DNA of 44,412 nucleotides, taken from NCBI GenBank assembly GCA_015232855.1, contig JADFYW010000002.1, forward strand, positions 69,490 through 113,901. The letters run 5' to 3'. The stretch comes from Fibrobacteria bacterium. GTDB lineage: Bacteria > Fibrobacterota > Fibrobacteria > UBA11236 > JADFYW01. Position 1 is the stretch's first letter. Every line of letters begins with the position of its first letter. The position numbers were made by a program, and so were the translations under genes. Shown here piece after piece: positions 17,349 to 26,844 of the stretch. The notes beneath the pieces were generated by a model. The model saw nothing but the letters and a program-made list of their open reading frames with translations. It was not told the origin of the DNA and made no database searches.

Positions 17349-17446
17349 TCAGTATTCAGTATTCAGTCTAAAAAAGGCTTCGCGGAGATATTAAACCATG
17401 CGAAGCCATTTTTTTACTGACGACTGACGACTGACGACTGATTACT
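17344..17446. repeat. Imperfect inverted repeat enclosing a terminator
   Basis: The left arm (17344-17367, repeats of ATTCAGT after AGTAATCAGT) and right arm (17416-17446, repeats of ACTGACG before ACTGATTACT) are imperfect reverse complements with different numbers of the short repeat unit. Between them lies the strong hairpin at 17376-17407. The left arm overlaps the last codons of the DUF4159 gene. Confidence 0.65.
17376..17415. terminator. Bidirectional intrinsic terminator after the DUF4159 gene
   Basis: GGCTTCGC (17376-17383) pairs exactly with GCGAAGCC (17400-17407). Seven T residues follow one base later, and six A residues precede the stem, so the structure would work on either strand. 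It separates the DUF4159 gene from the large DUF4175-like gene. Confidence 0.8.
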
Positions 17447-17516
17447 ATTTTTACCTTTGCACAGTTTTAACCAGTTGCTTAGATACTGAGACCGCTATTT
17501 TCTATATTATAAGCTG

Positions 17517-20500
17517 ATGGCACAAAACACTTCCTACCCTGCCCTGAGCCGAATTCCCAGCATCTTAAATCGGGAAATCCGTATAGGTTTCATCCGGGCT
17601 ATTCTACGCCTTACCCTTTTGTTAATTCCGGTACACATTGTAGTCGTATCCCTGGCAGCTTTTCTCTCTACCTGGTACCCCTTCCAACCATTTTTTCTCT
17701 ATGTCATTCTTTATAGCTATTGCATCTATTTCATCATCCCCGTCTGGTTTATAAAGCTGCACTATTCGCCTCGCTTTAAAAAAGAGTCTGTTGCCAGGCA
17801 TATTGACAGACGAAACCCCCTGGCCCATGATATGTTCCAAACCTGTATGTCACTGGAAAACCATCCTCACCATACTTTGAAAGCACTGGACGAATTATAT
17901 CAGCAAAATATCGGCAAACTACACTTCCCCCGCCAGGTTATTTTTTCAAAAATTTCCACGGGAATTCTGCTTGCCTCAATGGGCTTATGGGCCTTAACCG
18001 GTGTTATAAGCCCAGAGTCACGGGTTTATTTTTTAAATACCATTTTCCCTTATCATGCCCTTGCCAACATCCCCAACCTCCATATCAGCCTTTCTGCAGA
18101 CCGGGAGATAACAGGTATTGGAAGCGAAGTCACCTTTACCGGCCAACTCAAAAACTATGTAAAGGGGCAAAGACTCTACGCCCATGTACAAGATAACCAG
18201 GGAGAAAAGCGCTATCCGCTCACCGTTGCGAGTACCACAGCCACATACACCACCGACCCGGTACAAGCGGACTTCTCGATATATTTTTCGGGGAGTAACG
18301 GCAAAAGTAAAATCATAAAAATTAAAGCATTACCTCCACCCCACATTACTTCGATTAAAGCCCTTACCAGCCCGCCCCCATACACAAAACTGGGAACAGA
18401 CTCTCTGCAAGAAGGGGTTACCAATTTTTCAGTACTCCCTGGCAGTAAGGTAAAATGGGAAATCAATACAAGCCGCCCTTTACAAACCATGATTTGGAGG
18501 GGGACCTTTCCTTCAGGCAACAAATTAAATACGCCTGTTGTACAAACAGACTCCCTCAGTGGTAACCGTTTCTTTTCCATGTACAAATCACTCTCAAACC
18601 ATATAGATAAACAAGACTCCGACTCTCTGGCCCGTCTACCCTACAGCTATACCATCACCCTGGTAGATAAATATGGCATTCAGGCTGAATTCCCTATTCT
18701 CTCCACTATAAACATGGAGGCAGATACCCCCCCTGAAATCCGTATTCTTCACCCCGAAACCAACAGCTCGGTTTCCAGAAATGAAAAAATCGACCTTGCT
18801 TTGTCTATCAAAGATGATTTCCAGGTAACCTATCTCGGCCTTGCCTATAAAGTAACCAGCGACGGCATTCTCAAAGACTCCCTGCGAAAGCATGTTACCA
18901 GCTGGCTCCACACAGCCCGCAGCAATATCATTTCCAAAGTGTGGGACATCGCGTTCATGGATCTCCGGCCTGAGAATATCGTTGATTTTTATTTTATCGC
19001 CTGTGATAACGACCGCATTAATGGCCCAAAATGCGCTCGCTCTAATACCTGTAGCATTCGCAATCCATCTATTCAGGAGATAATGGCCCAGTCACGCAAA
19101 ATGGAAGCCAGAGCTCTTTCATCCCTTAAAAGCGCCTCTGCACGGCAGAGGCAAATAGCTGAAAAAATGAACCGGCTTAAAAGTAAAAAACCAGATGCCC
19201 AGATGCCCTTTACCAATGTATCAGGCTATGAAATACGTAAGATAATGCTCGATGATCCACAAAACATTCATAACCATGCCAGGCAGGTACTTGAACAGCT
19301 CAAGTCAGGGTTAAAAACATGTAAGTCAAAACCAACCGTGAATAAATTATCCCCGTCTCAAAAAAAACTTGAAAAATCACTTCAATCTTCCAAAGAAAAC
19401 ACCCCAAAAACCGGCGACCTGCATAAATCCATGGAGGAACAATTAGACGCCCTGGAAAAATTAAATTCCAGTCAGCATGACTTGAAGCAAGAGCTATCAA
19501 AGTTGAACCAAAAGCAAAATGAAGAAAAAGATTTCAAATTTAAAGCCAAAGACCAGCTGAAACACACCCTCGATAAACTAACGAAAAATCTCGAAGAACA
19601 GGAAGATCTCAAAGAATATTTTCAATCAAAGTTAGCCAAAGAACAAATGGATAAAGCACTAAAAAAAGACATGCTTCGGGAGCAACAAGAAATGGTTCAA
19701 GATATGAAAGAAGCAATGGACGACCTGGAGAATTTCGTCCAAAAAAGTATGGAAAATAAAATGTTCAGCCCTGAATTACTCGAAAAGCTTGAAAAAGTAC
19801 AACAACTCCTGAGTAAAGTCATGCCCGACAGCCTTGTAAATATGATGCAAAAAAAAATGGAAGGCGAAAATATCAACCCAGATGCTATCAAAGAAAGCCT
19901 GGAAAGTTTATTACAAAACCAGGAATCCTATGAACAAAAATTAGACCAGGCAATCGGCATGCTTGAACAACTGGAAGACAAAATGAAGCTGGAAGAATGG
20001 CAAAAAACTTTTGAAGAGCTGCTTAAAAAAGAACAATCTCTTCGTAAAGATATTGCTGAAAACAGCAATAACAAAAATCAATCTGACGCAGCCCAACAAC
20101 AAAAAGCAAGTGAACAGGCCAAAAGACAATCCTCTATACAAAAGGTAACGAAAGAAGCTCTTGAGAAAATCAAAAATCATGCAGCAGCCAGGCCCAAAAT
20201 GCAGGGCCTGCACTCTGAACTCATGAAAAAATCACCCCTCAAAAAAATGGATAAGGTAAATAAAAGTCTGAAGAACAAAAATGCTTCCGAAAGAAAAAAA
20301 GCAGAAAGCCACTCAAAAGCCGCAGAAAAAGCCCTTCAGTCCATTATGCAGTCTCTTGCCTCTCTGTCCTCTTCCATGCAAAAAAAATCCATCTCAATGA
20401 ACATCAGAGAAATCGAACAGATGGTCAATGAGTCTATTGCCCTGGCCCAGGTACAAGAACTTACCAAAACAGGAACCGCTAACCGACAAAGAGAAGGATG

Positions 20501-21401
20501 GAATTCTCCCCCTGCCCTGGTATATGCAAATCTAGCCCAGGTAGGCCAATGGATAAGGGCAAGCCTCAAAAAAATGGCTGCGGGTAACCCTTTCGTTTCT
20601 TCCTATCTCCTTACCCAGTCCCGTCTATTGGTCACAGCTTTAACGGATGCTTCCCTGAACTTTTCTCCCACAGCCTCAGATAAGGCCCTGACTCATAATC
20701 ATAATGTGACCAGAGAGCTTCTTAAACTATTAAAAATGGCAAAAAACATGCCTTCTGGAAGCGGACAAGGAAGCGATGGGGAAAGCGGTAATGAAGGCGA
20801 TCAAAAAAAACCATCTGGCGGAGAAGGAGATTTGTCTTCTCAACTTAAAGGCTTCAGTGGCCAACAGCTTGCCATCAATAGTGCAACCAGCCAGTTACTT
20901 AAGGCAATGCTCCAGGCCAGAAAAAAAGGAGGCAGCCCCATGATGCAGCAATCTGGTGGACAACAAGGTGGGTCACAAACAGCCCAGGGTCTGGCAAATA
21001 AGCAGGGGCAGTTAAGTGAACAACTTGAATCCCTTGCTGAAAGCACCGGTGAAGAAGGTGGAGCATCAGAAAAACTCCGGAGACTTGCCCAGGAAGCAAG
21101 AGATCTGGAACAGGAAATGAGAAAAGGCCGCATTTCAGGAGAAACCACCAACAAACAGGAGCGTTTCCGCTCACGGTTACTTGAAGTGTCAAAAGCCCTG
21201 AAAGAACGCGGATATAGCGAGAAGCGCAAGGGAGATAGCGGGAATGCACAAACCAGTTTTCCAGGTTCCATTCCCCGGGCCCAACTGGATGAATGGCTGC
21301 TCTTGCTCGAAAAAGAAAAAAAGAGGGCAGGCTCGCTTGATTTAAAAGCAAAACAAAAAAAAGCCATCGATTATTACTATAAGACCCTCCTTACCAAATA
21401 A
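17517..21401 (+). CDS. Very large DUF4175-like membrane protein with coiled coil
   Basis: The 1294-residue product has two N-terminal membrane segments (about 25-80), a third near 150, a beta-rich extracytoplasmic part (about 190-510) and a long charged coiled-coil and low-complexity part (530-1280) rich in Lys, Glu, Gln and Ser, with a Gly/Ser/Gln-rich stretch near 1080-1180. This layout fits the DUF4175/TIGR02302 group and its relatives, whose function is unknown. The DUF4159 gene before it matches known neighbourhoods of such proteins. No Shine-Dalgarno sequence is seen; a TATATT hexamer lies 8 bases before the ATG, so the mRNA may be leaderless. The reading frame is uninterrupted across 3.9 kb. 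An envelope-spanning structural or mechanical role is my guess. Confidence 0.8.
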   Translation: MAQNTSYPALSRIPSILNREIRIGFIRAILRLTLLLIPVHIVVVSLAAFLSTWYPFQPFFLYVILYSYCIYFIIPVWFIKLHYSPRFKKESVARHIDRRNPLAHDMFQTCMSLENHPHHTLKALDELYQQNIGKLHFPRQVIFSKISTGILLASMGLWALTGVISPESRVYFLNTIFPYHALANIPNLHISLSADREITGIGSEVTFTGQLKNYVKGQRLYAHVQDNQGEKRYPLTVASTTATYTTDPVQADFSIYFSGSNGKSKIIKIKALPPPHITSIKALTSPPPYTKLGTDSLQEGVTNFSVLPGSKVKWEINTSRPLQTMIWRGTFPSGNKLNTPVVQTDSLSGNRFFSMYKSLSNHIDKQDSDSLARLPYSYTITLVDKYGIQAEFPILSTINMEADTPPEIRILHPETNSSVSRNEKIDLALSIKDDFQVTYLGLAYKVTSDGILKDSLRKHVTSWLHTARSNIISKVWDIAFMDLRPENIVDFYFIACDNDRINGPKCARSNTCSIRNPSIQEIMAQSRKMEARALSSLKSASARQRQIAEKMNRLKSKKPDAQMPFTNVSGYEIRKIMLDDPQNIHNHARQVLEQLKSGLKTCKSKPTVNKLSPSQKKLEKSLQSSKENTPKTGDLHKSMEEQLDALEKLNSSQHDLKQELSKLNQKQNEEKDFKFKAKDQLKHTLDKLTKNLEEQEDLKEYFQSKLAKEQMDKALKKDMLREQQEMVQDMKEAMDDLENFVQKSMENKMFSPELLEKLEKVQQLLSKVMPDSLVNMMQKKMEGENINPDAIKESLESLLQNQESYEQKLDQAIGMLEQLEDKMKLEEWQKTFEELLKKEQSLRKDIAENSNNKNQSDAAQQQKASEQAKRQSSIQKVTKEALEKIKNHAAARPKMQGLHSELMKKSPLKKMDKVNKSLKNKNASERKKAESHSKAAEKALQSIMQSLASLSSSMQKKSISMNIREIEQMVNESIALAQVQELTKTGTANRQREGWNSPPALVYANLAQVGQWIRASLKKMAAGNPFVSSYLLTQSRLLVTALTDASLNFSPTASDKALTHNHNVTRELLKLLKMAKNMPSGSGQGSDGESGNEGDQKKPSGGEGDLSSQLKGFSGQQLAINSATSQLLKAMLQARKKGGSPMMQQSGGQQGGSQTAQGLANKQGQLSEQLESLAESTGEEGGASEKLRRLAQEARDLEQEMRKGRISGETTNKQERFRSRLLEVSKALKERGYSEKRKGDSGNAQTSFPGSIPRAQLDEWLLLLEKEKKRAGSLDLKAKQKKAIDYYYKTLLTK

Positions 21402-21414
21402 ATTGTCTCGATCC

Positions 21415-21485
21415 TTGGGTAGAGACACAAAGACGCAGATGGAATGCTATCTGGATTCCCTCTTAGTCTTGTTGTCTCTACCCAA
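21415..21485. repeat. Large interrupted palindrome before the mlaE-like gene
   Basis: TTGGGTAGAGACA (21415-21427) is matched perfectly by its reverse complement at 21473-21485. A second inner stem GGAAT/ATTCC (21441-21445 with 21455-21459) and partly paired sequence between them make a long imperfect hairpin. Part of the left arm (ACACAAAGACGCAGA) resembles low-complexity intergenic motifs seen in many bacterial genomes. Confidence 0.7.
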
Positions 21486-21518
21486 AGATTCTTCATATTT
21501 TTAACTATATTCAAAATC

Positions 21519-22322
21519 ATGGGATTATTTCTTTTTGTCGATAAATTGATAATCAGGATAGGCCGATATATCCACAATGGTGTATCTTCTTTTATTCGTT
21601 TCATAATTTTCTTTTTTACCACCATCCGCCAGCTCCCCTATTTCTATAAAAATTTTCATTTTTTTGTGGAACAGATGCATGTCATCGGCACCGAATCTTT
21701 GGTACTGGTCTCCATCACATCAATATTTACCGGAGGAGTCGGAGCGCTTACCTTCCTCACCCAGTTTGGCGATTATATTCCCCTGCGGTATGTGGGCGCG
21801 GCAGTGGGTAGTTCTGTTATTGTCGCGATAGGTCCGGTCCTCACCGGCCTGGTTGTAGCGGGCAGGGTGGGCGCGGCTATTTCCTCAGAAGTGGGAACCA
21901 TGGTGGTAACTGAACAGGTAGATGCCATGCGCTGCCTCAATCTCAGCCCGTTCCGGTTTTTATTTGCGCCCAGAATTGCCGCAGGCATGATAATGGTTCC
22001 TGTGCTTAATATCTTTTCCACCTGTATTGCCGTATTAGGGGCCTATGTCATTCTCTACCTTGTTGCCGGAATGGCCTCCAACACGTTCTTTTCAGGTGTA
22101 CGCCTGTTTTACACCGATTGGGGCCTGGCAGTAGGCATAATTAAATCTTTTGTCTTTGGAATTATTATTACCAGCGTGGGATGTTATTACGGTTATTTCT
22201 GTACTCACGGTGCAGAAGGTGTGGGTAAGGCTACCCGAGCCTCAGTGGTAACCTCAGATATATCAATTCTTATATCCGGATACTTAATAGATTATTTTCT
22301 ACTCAATAACCCAATGTTTTAA
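21519..22322 (+). CDS. MlaE/YrbE family lipid ABC transporter permease
   Basis: MlaE-type permeases move phospholipids between the membranes together with an MlaF ATPase and an MCE protein (MlaD). The 267-residue protein has five or six hydrophobic segments and the family's conserved features: GLVVAGRVGAAISSEVGTM, an EQVDAMRCL segment and a C-terminal GVGKATRASVVTSDISIL. I start at the ATG at 21519; the longer frame from 21444 runs through the palindrome and would add 25 residues. A TATATT hexamer lies 7 bases upstream of this ATG. No ATPase or MCE gene adjoins it here, so the partners must be elsewhere. glnD follows after 37 bases. Confidence 0.92.
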   Translation: MGLFLFVDKLIIRIGRYIHNGVSSFIRFIIFFFTTIRQLPYFYKNFHFFVEQMHVIGTESLVLVSITSIFTGGVGALTFLTQFGDYIPLRYVGAAVGSSVIVAIGPVLTGLVVAGRVGAAISSEVGTMVVTEQVDAMRCLNLSPFRFLFAPRIAAGMIMVPVLNIFSTCIAVLGAYVILYLVAGMASNTFFSGVRLFYTDWGLAVGIIKSFVFGIIITSVGCYYGYFCTHGAEGVGKATRASVVTSDISILISGYLIDYFLLNNPMF

Positions 22323-22359
22323 ATATGTTCAGGCATATTAATTCACTCCCCCCCCTCTT

Positions 22360-25074
22360 ATGACACTACCCTCTCAGACGGGGCAATTTCCCCTTCAAGC
22401 CACCGAAAATCAAATTGTCCATATGGACATTCATGGGGTTTTTACAGATTCCCTTCGGGAAGCTGTTGTACTTCATAATTCCAAAGAGCGGATTCAGGCG
22501 GTTAAAAGAGTACTCAATGCCCAGTTATCCATTATCAAGCAAAGTAATCGTCGTAAGGGCTCTGGTGGAGATACGGTACGCTATATTACTGAAATGGTGG
22601 ATGCACTTATTCGTGTTATCTGGGATCAGTTTGAACTACAAGCCGAACCTACTGATAAAATGGTGGCCCTCATCGCGGTGGGCGGTTATGGCCGGATGGA
22701 GCTTTGTCCTAAGTCAGATATCGATTTACTCATCCTCACTTCAGAAAAAATCACTTCCACTGAAACAACCCAATCCGAAGCTATCATCCGTGACCTGTGG
22801 GACTTTGGTTTTGATGTTGGTAATTCTGTCCGGTCAGTAAGCCAGTGTAAAGCTGCAATGCTCGACGACCCTGAAACATCAACCTCTTTTCTTAGTGAGC
22901 GATTTATCTGTGGAAACCATAAGCTTTACCGTCTTTTTTTAAAGACCTGTACCATATCCGGAAGAGGCAGACGGGCAGATTATTTTATTAAGTATATATT
23001 GGAAGAACGTACTGCCCGGATTAAAAAATACGGCGGTCTGATTCAACTCCTGGAACCCAATTTAAAAGAGGGTAATGGTTGTATCCGTGATGTACATGTA
23101 CTCTTGTGGCTATCTCAACTTAAGCACCAATGTACAACCTTTAACGACTTGGTACGTGAGGGACTCCTCACCCCCCAGGAACTCGAAGACATTCGTTCCG
23201 GTTATGACTTTTTATTACAAACAAGATGTTATCTTCATTTTTTAACCGGCAAAAAAAGCGATTTACTGCTCTTTGACATTCAGCCCGATATCGCACGGGA
23301 ATTCGGATTTTCCGAAGAACAGGTATTACAGCCTGTCGAAATTTTTTTGAAATTTTTTTACCGGCATACCCGGGCCATAAACCGCATCACTGAGGCGTTT
23401 CTATCCCGCTGGCAGGGAAGTTCATCCGGAAATAAAAAACTAAAGATTTTGCATAAACATCCGTTGTTCAAAGAAAATAACGGAACCCTCGACCTGTGCT
23501 CCCAGGTAGGGAATATCTTTCGTGAGAATATCGACGGCATGCTTTATTATTTCGATCTCGCTAATACCACCGGCCTTACCTTCTCCAACCTTGCCTTTCT
23601 CCGGCTCAAACAGGCGATACAGGCCCTTGGATTTTCAATCACTCCTGAACCCAGTCATCTTACCCGTTTACTGGAGTTATGCAAGCGGCCCAATAAAGTC
23701 GGGCGAATGCTTCGCTGCATGCATGATGTGGGGCTGCTCGACTATATTTTCCCTGATTTTCAGCTTATTGACTGCCATTCACAGCATAATATCTATCATA
23801 TTTACACAACAGACGAACACACACTCACGGTAGTCCGACAACTCGCATACTTGGCAAGCACAGAAGATGACATACGGAGCCCAGTGAGAAACGCTCTCGC
23901 CCAGGTTAAAGACAGGGATGTATTAATTATCGCTTGTTTTTTTCATGATATCGGTAAGGGCCTCCCCGGAGACCATTGCCAGAGTGGGGCCCTGCGGGTA
24001 TATCAATACATGAAGGAATGCGGGTTTTCAGAAGATCGCTGCAAACAGGCCTCTCTTTTAGTTCGCTATCACCTGGTCTTAAATGAAACCGCTCAACGCA
24101 GAAACCCTGATGACCCGGTAACGATTCAGGATTTAATAACAAAAATACAATCAGCATCCTTGCTTCATGCTTTATATGTGCTTACCTATTGTGACTCCTC
24201 TTCCGTACATCCTGATGCCTGGAATGACTGGAAAGCAAGTATGCTCTACATTCTGTATGACCGGGCCCTTAAAGCCCTTGCCGGAGAAACGATATCGCCA
24301 AAAACCCGCCAAATACAAGCAGAAGCGAGTATTGCCTACGCCAAAACCCAAAATATCACTAAAAAAGATTTTGTGTTCCACCTGAAAAATCTACCTACCC
24401 AATATGAGTCCAGAACCAGTAAAGAGGTTATCTGCCAGCACATCCATATGGTTCAAAAGTCAATAAATCATAATTGTGTTATAGAGCTCACCAGACATCA
24501 TTCTCATTACCTCTTAACCATGGTAGCCCCGGATAACCCGAAACTACTTATGACCATAACCGGCAGCCTGGCCCAATTGAATTTTTCTATCCTCAGTGCC
24601 CGCATTTATACGCGTATGGATGGAGTGGCCATAGACGAGTTTAACCTTGCTTTCCCTAAAAAAAGCAGCCTCAGTACCAAAGAGTGGGAAGTTAAATTAC
24701 AAAATCTGGTTACGAAAAATATCAACCTGGTAAAAACGTCCCCGGATGCCATGTTTAACAAAATAATTTCTACTCCCGGCCAGACTAAAAAACAAAAACC
24801 TCTCCATGTACCCGTAGGCGTACAGTTTTCTAATCAAAGATCAGAAAACTACAGTACCCTGGACATATCATGCCGCGACCAAATTGGCCTGATGTACAAA
24901 GTAGCAAAAGTATTAAATAATCTGAATTTAAACATCCACGGAGCCAGCTGTACCACCGAAGCAGACACTGCTCTGGACGCATTCTATATATCAGACGTTT
25001 TTAACAAAAAAATAAATAACAAAAAACTGATAGAAGACATTAAAAAGCATCTTGAAAAAGCCCTGATTGATTAA
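22360..25074 (+). CDS. glnD: Bifunctional PII uridylyltransferase/uridylyl-removing enzyme GlnD
   Basis: GlnD senses glutamine and attaches or removes UMP on the PII signal protein, controlling nitrogen assimilation. The 904-residue protein has the nucleotidyltransferase motif GGYGRMELCPKSDIDLLIL near residue 107 with both catalytic Asp residues, a middle helical region, the HD domain (DEHTLTVVRQL and ACFFHDIGKGLPGDH near 530), and two C-terminal ACT domains (about 710 and 830). Length and order match typical GlnD. No ribosome-binding site is seen; a run of C and T precedes the ATG. It converges on argS, ending 21 bases before the argS stop. Confidence 0.96.
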   Translation: MTLPSQTGQFPLQATENQIVHMDIHGVFTDSLREAVVLHNSKERIQAVKRVLNAQLSIIKQSNRRKGSGGDTVRYITEMVDALIRVIWDQFELQAEPTDKMVALIAVGGYGRMELCPKSDIDLLILTSEKITSTETTQSEAIIRDLWDFGFDVGNSVRSVSQCKAAMLDDPETSTSFLSERFICGNHKLYRLFLKTCTISGRGRRADYFIKYILEERTARIKKYGGLIQLLEPNLKEGNGCIRDVHVLLWLSQLKHQCTTFNDLVREGLLTPQELEDIRSGYDFLLQTRCYLHFLTGKKSDLLLFDIQPDIAREFGFSEEQVLQPVEIFLKFFYRHTRAINRITEAFLSRWQGSSSGNKKLKILHKHPLFKENNGTLDLCSQVGNIFRENIDGMLYYFDLANTTGLTFSNLAFLRLKQAIQALGFSITPEPSHLTRLLELCKRPNKVGRMLRCMHDVGLLDYIFPDFQLIDCHSQHNIYHIYTTDEHTLTVVRQLAYLASTEDDIRSPVRNALAQVKDRDVLIIACFFHDIGKGLPGDHCQSGALRVYQYMKECGFSEDRCKQASLLVRYHLVLNETAQRRNPDDPVTIQDLITKIQSASLLHALYVLTYCDSSSVHPDAWNDWKASMLYILYDRALKALAGETISPKTRQIQAEASIAYAKTQNITKKDFVFHLKNLPTQYESRTSKEVICQHIHMVQKSINHNCVIELTRHHSHYLLTMVAPDNPKLLMTITGSLAQLNFSILSARIYTRMDGVAIDEFNLAFPKKSSLSTKEWEVKLQNLVTKNINLVKTSPDAMFNKIISTPGQTKKQKPLHVPVGVQFSNQRSENYSTLDISCRDQIGLMYKVAKVLNNLNLNIHGASCTTEADTALDAFYISDVFNKKINNKKLIEDIKKHLEKALID

Positions 25075-25095
25075 AGCAGGGAAACAGCTTCCCCC

Positions 25096-26844
25096 TTACA
25101 TTCTCTCGACGGGTGGAACCCCAAGCAGGGTAAGTGTATTTTTCAACACAATTCGGGCGCAATTTACGAGATAGAGGCGCTCAAGTTCTTCCTTACTCCC
25201 CAGTACCCGGCAAGAATGAATAAAACCGTGTGCCTTCTCAGCTACAGAAATCGCATACTGACTTAAAATACAAGGTTCGTTTTTTTCCAGTACGGACAAT
25301 ACCTTTTCAGGAAAAAGTGCAAGAGCACCGATAAGTTCTCTGGCCTGCTCCTCTTCCAAATTGGAAAAATCGGGGTCGGCTTCTTCAAGCATGGCTAAAG
25401 TATCGACCGCTTTTGTTTCTTGATGTTTCCGTAAAATGCTCGAAAGGCGGACATGTGCGTTTACCACATAGGGGCCGGTATCCCCGTCAAAACTGAGAAC
25501 TTTATCCCATTCAAAATTAACATCATTTCGTCGTTTGGTTTTGAGACTGCTAAATACCAGAGCCCCGACAGCTACCTGCCTCGCAATGTTCTCTTTTTCT
25601 ACTAGTTCAGGATTTTTTTCGTTGATAATTTCCAGTATTTTTTGCGAAGCACTCTCTATCACGTCTTTTAGCAGGCTAACACCACCAGCCCGGGTTTTAC
25701 CCCGTTCCCATTTTCCATCTTTGCCTTTGGTGAGAATAAGGCCAAAAGCGATATGCTCACAATCTTGTGCCCACTCAATGTCCATTTTTTCTAATACGCT
25801 TACTAACTGCCGGAAATGCAGAGCCTGCCCCATATCAACTATATACAGATTTTTAGCAAAATTGAAAGTTTTTTTCCGGTATAAGGCAGCGCACAGATCT
25901 CTGGTCGCGTACAGAGTGGAGCCATCGGACTTCTGCAACATAAATGGTGGCATATCTTCAGTATCTAATTCAACCACCTGGGAGCCCCGGCTCGTCGTAC
26001 ACAAGCCACGCTCCTGCATTTCTTTTATTAATGAAGGGGCCTGGTCAACAAAAAAAGCCTCACCCTTATATTCATCAAACTCAACCCCTAAAATAGCATA
26101 CAAACGTTTAAGTTCTTGTAAGGTAATGTCTCTGAACACCTGCCACAACTTCCGATAACGTTCATCACCGGCTTCAAGAGTCCTGAATGTTTCCCGGGCT
26201 TCATCTTCCAGTTCGGGTTGAGCCTCTGCCGCATGGGCAAAGGCCTGATATAACTGATTTAATTTTTCAATAGTAAGAGACTGGAAAGAAGTATCATCTT
26301 CGCCTAATCCCTCTTTAATATACATGGTAATAAGTTTACCATAAGAGGTGCCCCAATCTCCCAGATGATTAATACGGACAACCCTATAACCACAGCTTTT
26401 ATATATTCGACTAAGGGAATTTCCCAACATCGTTCCGCGCAGATGATGGAAGGCAAGTTCCTTTCCCATATTGGGTGAAGAAAAGTCGATAACAATAGTC
26501 TTTCCCTCTCCGGTAGCCGACACACCATATTGTTCTTTTTTCTGATGTATGGGCAGCAATACACTCTGGGTATATCCTTTTTTATTCACAAAAAAATTGA
26601 GGTACCCGTTTACTGCAACCGCTTCATCAAAATCTTCAGGCAGGTTTATATCCCCAGCCAGGGATTCAGCAATAATTTTCGGGGACTTTTTCATCACCCG
26701 GGCAAAGGTAAAACAAGGCACTGAAAAATCGCCACCCACACCCGAAGGAGGTGTCGTAATCACCTTGCTGATATCACTTTCTGCCACACCGGTGTGTGCG
26801 CACAACAATTGTGCAATTTTTTCTTTATATATATTCGCGGTCAT
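25096..26844 (-). CDS. argS: Arginyl-tRNA synthetase
   Basis: ArgRS charges tRNA-Arg. The 582-residue protein has the N-terminal Add1-like domain, the catalytic core (FSSPNMGKELAFHHLRGTML, then HLGDWGTSYGKL), LKTKRRNDVNFEWDKVLSF where KMSKS would lie, and the DALR anticodon-binding end (NTLTLLGVPPVERM). The usual HVGH of the HIGH motif reads AFHH here; the second His and following LR remain. The start at 26844 has GAGG six bases upstream, and the frame from 26871 adds only nine basic residues. It overlaps the end of rsfS by 20 bases. Confidence 0.95.
   Translation of the reverse strand: MTANIYKEKIAQLLCAHTGVAESDISKVITTPPSGVGGDFSVPCFTFARVMKKSPKIIAESLAGDINLPEDFDEAVAVNGYLNFFVNKKGYTQSVLLPIHQKKEQYGVSATGEGKTIVIDFSSPNMGKELAFHHLRGTMLGNSLSRIYKSCGYRVVRINHLGDWGTSYGKLITMYIKEGLGEDDTSFQSLTIEKLNQLYQAFAHAAEAQPELEDEARETFRTLEAGDERYRKLWQVFRDITLQELKRLYAILGVEFDEYKGEAFFVDQAPSLIKEMQERGLCTTSRGSQVVELDTEDMPPFMLQKSDGSTLYATRDLCAALYRKKTFNFAKNLYIVDMGQALHFRQLVSVLEKMDIEWAQDCEHIAFGLILTKGKDGKWERGKTRAGGVSLLKDVIESASQKILEIINEKNPELVEKENIARQVAVGALVFSSLKTKRRNDVNFEWDKVLSFDGDTGPYVVNAHVRLSSILRKHQETKAVDTLAMLEEADPDFSNLEEEQARELIGALALFPEKVLSVLEKNEPCILSQYAISVAEKAHGFIHSCRVLGSKEELERLYLVNCARIVLKNTLTLLGVPPVERM

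Noticed and set aside
20840..21367. 175-codon minus-strand frame inside the DUF4175-like gene
   Set aside because: A shadow of a Gly/Ser/Gln-rich region; Ser/Cys/Pro-rich composition, no start signal and no domain.
25535..26158. 207-codon plus-strand frame opposite argS
   Set aside because: The argS frame is intact and certain; the antisense frame has no recognisable motif.
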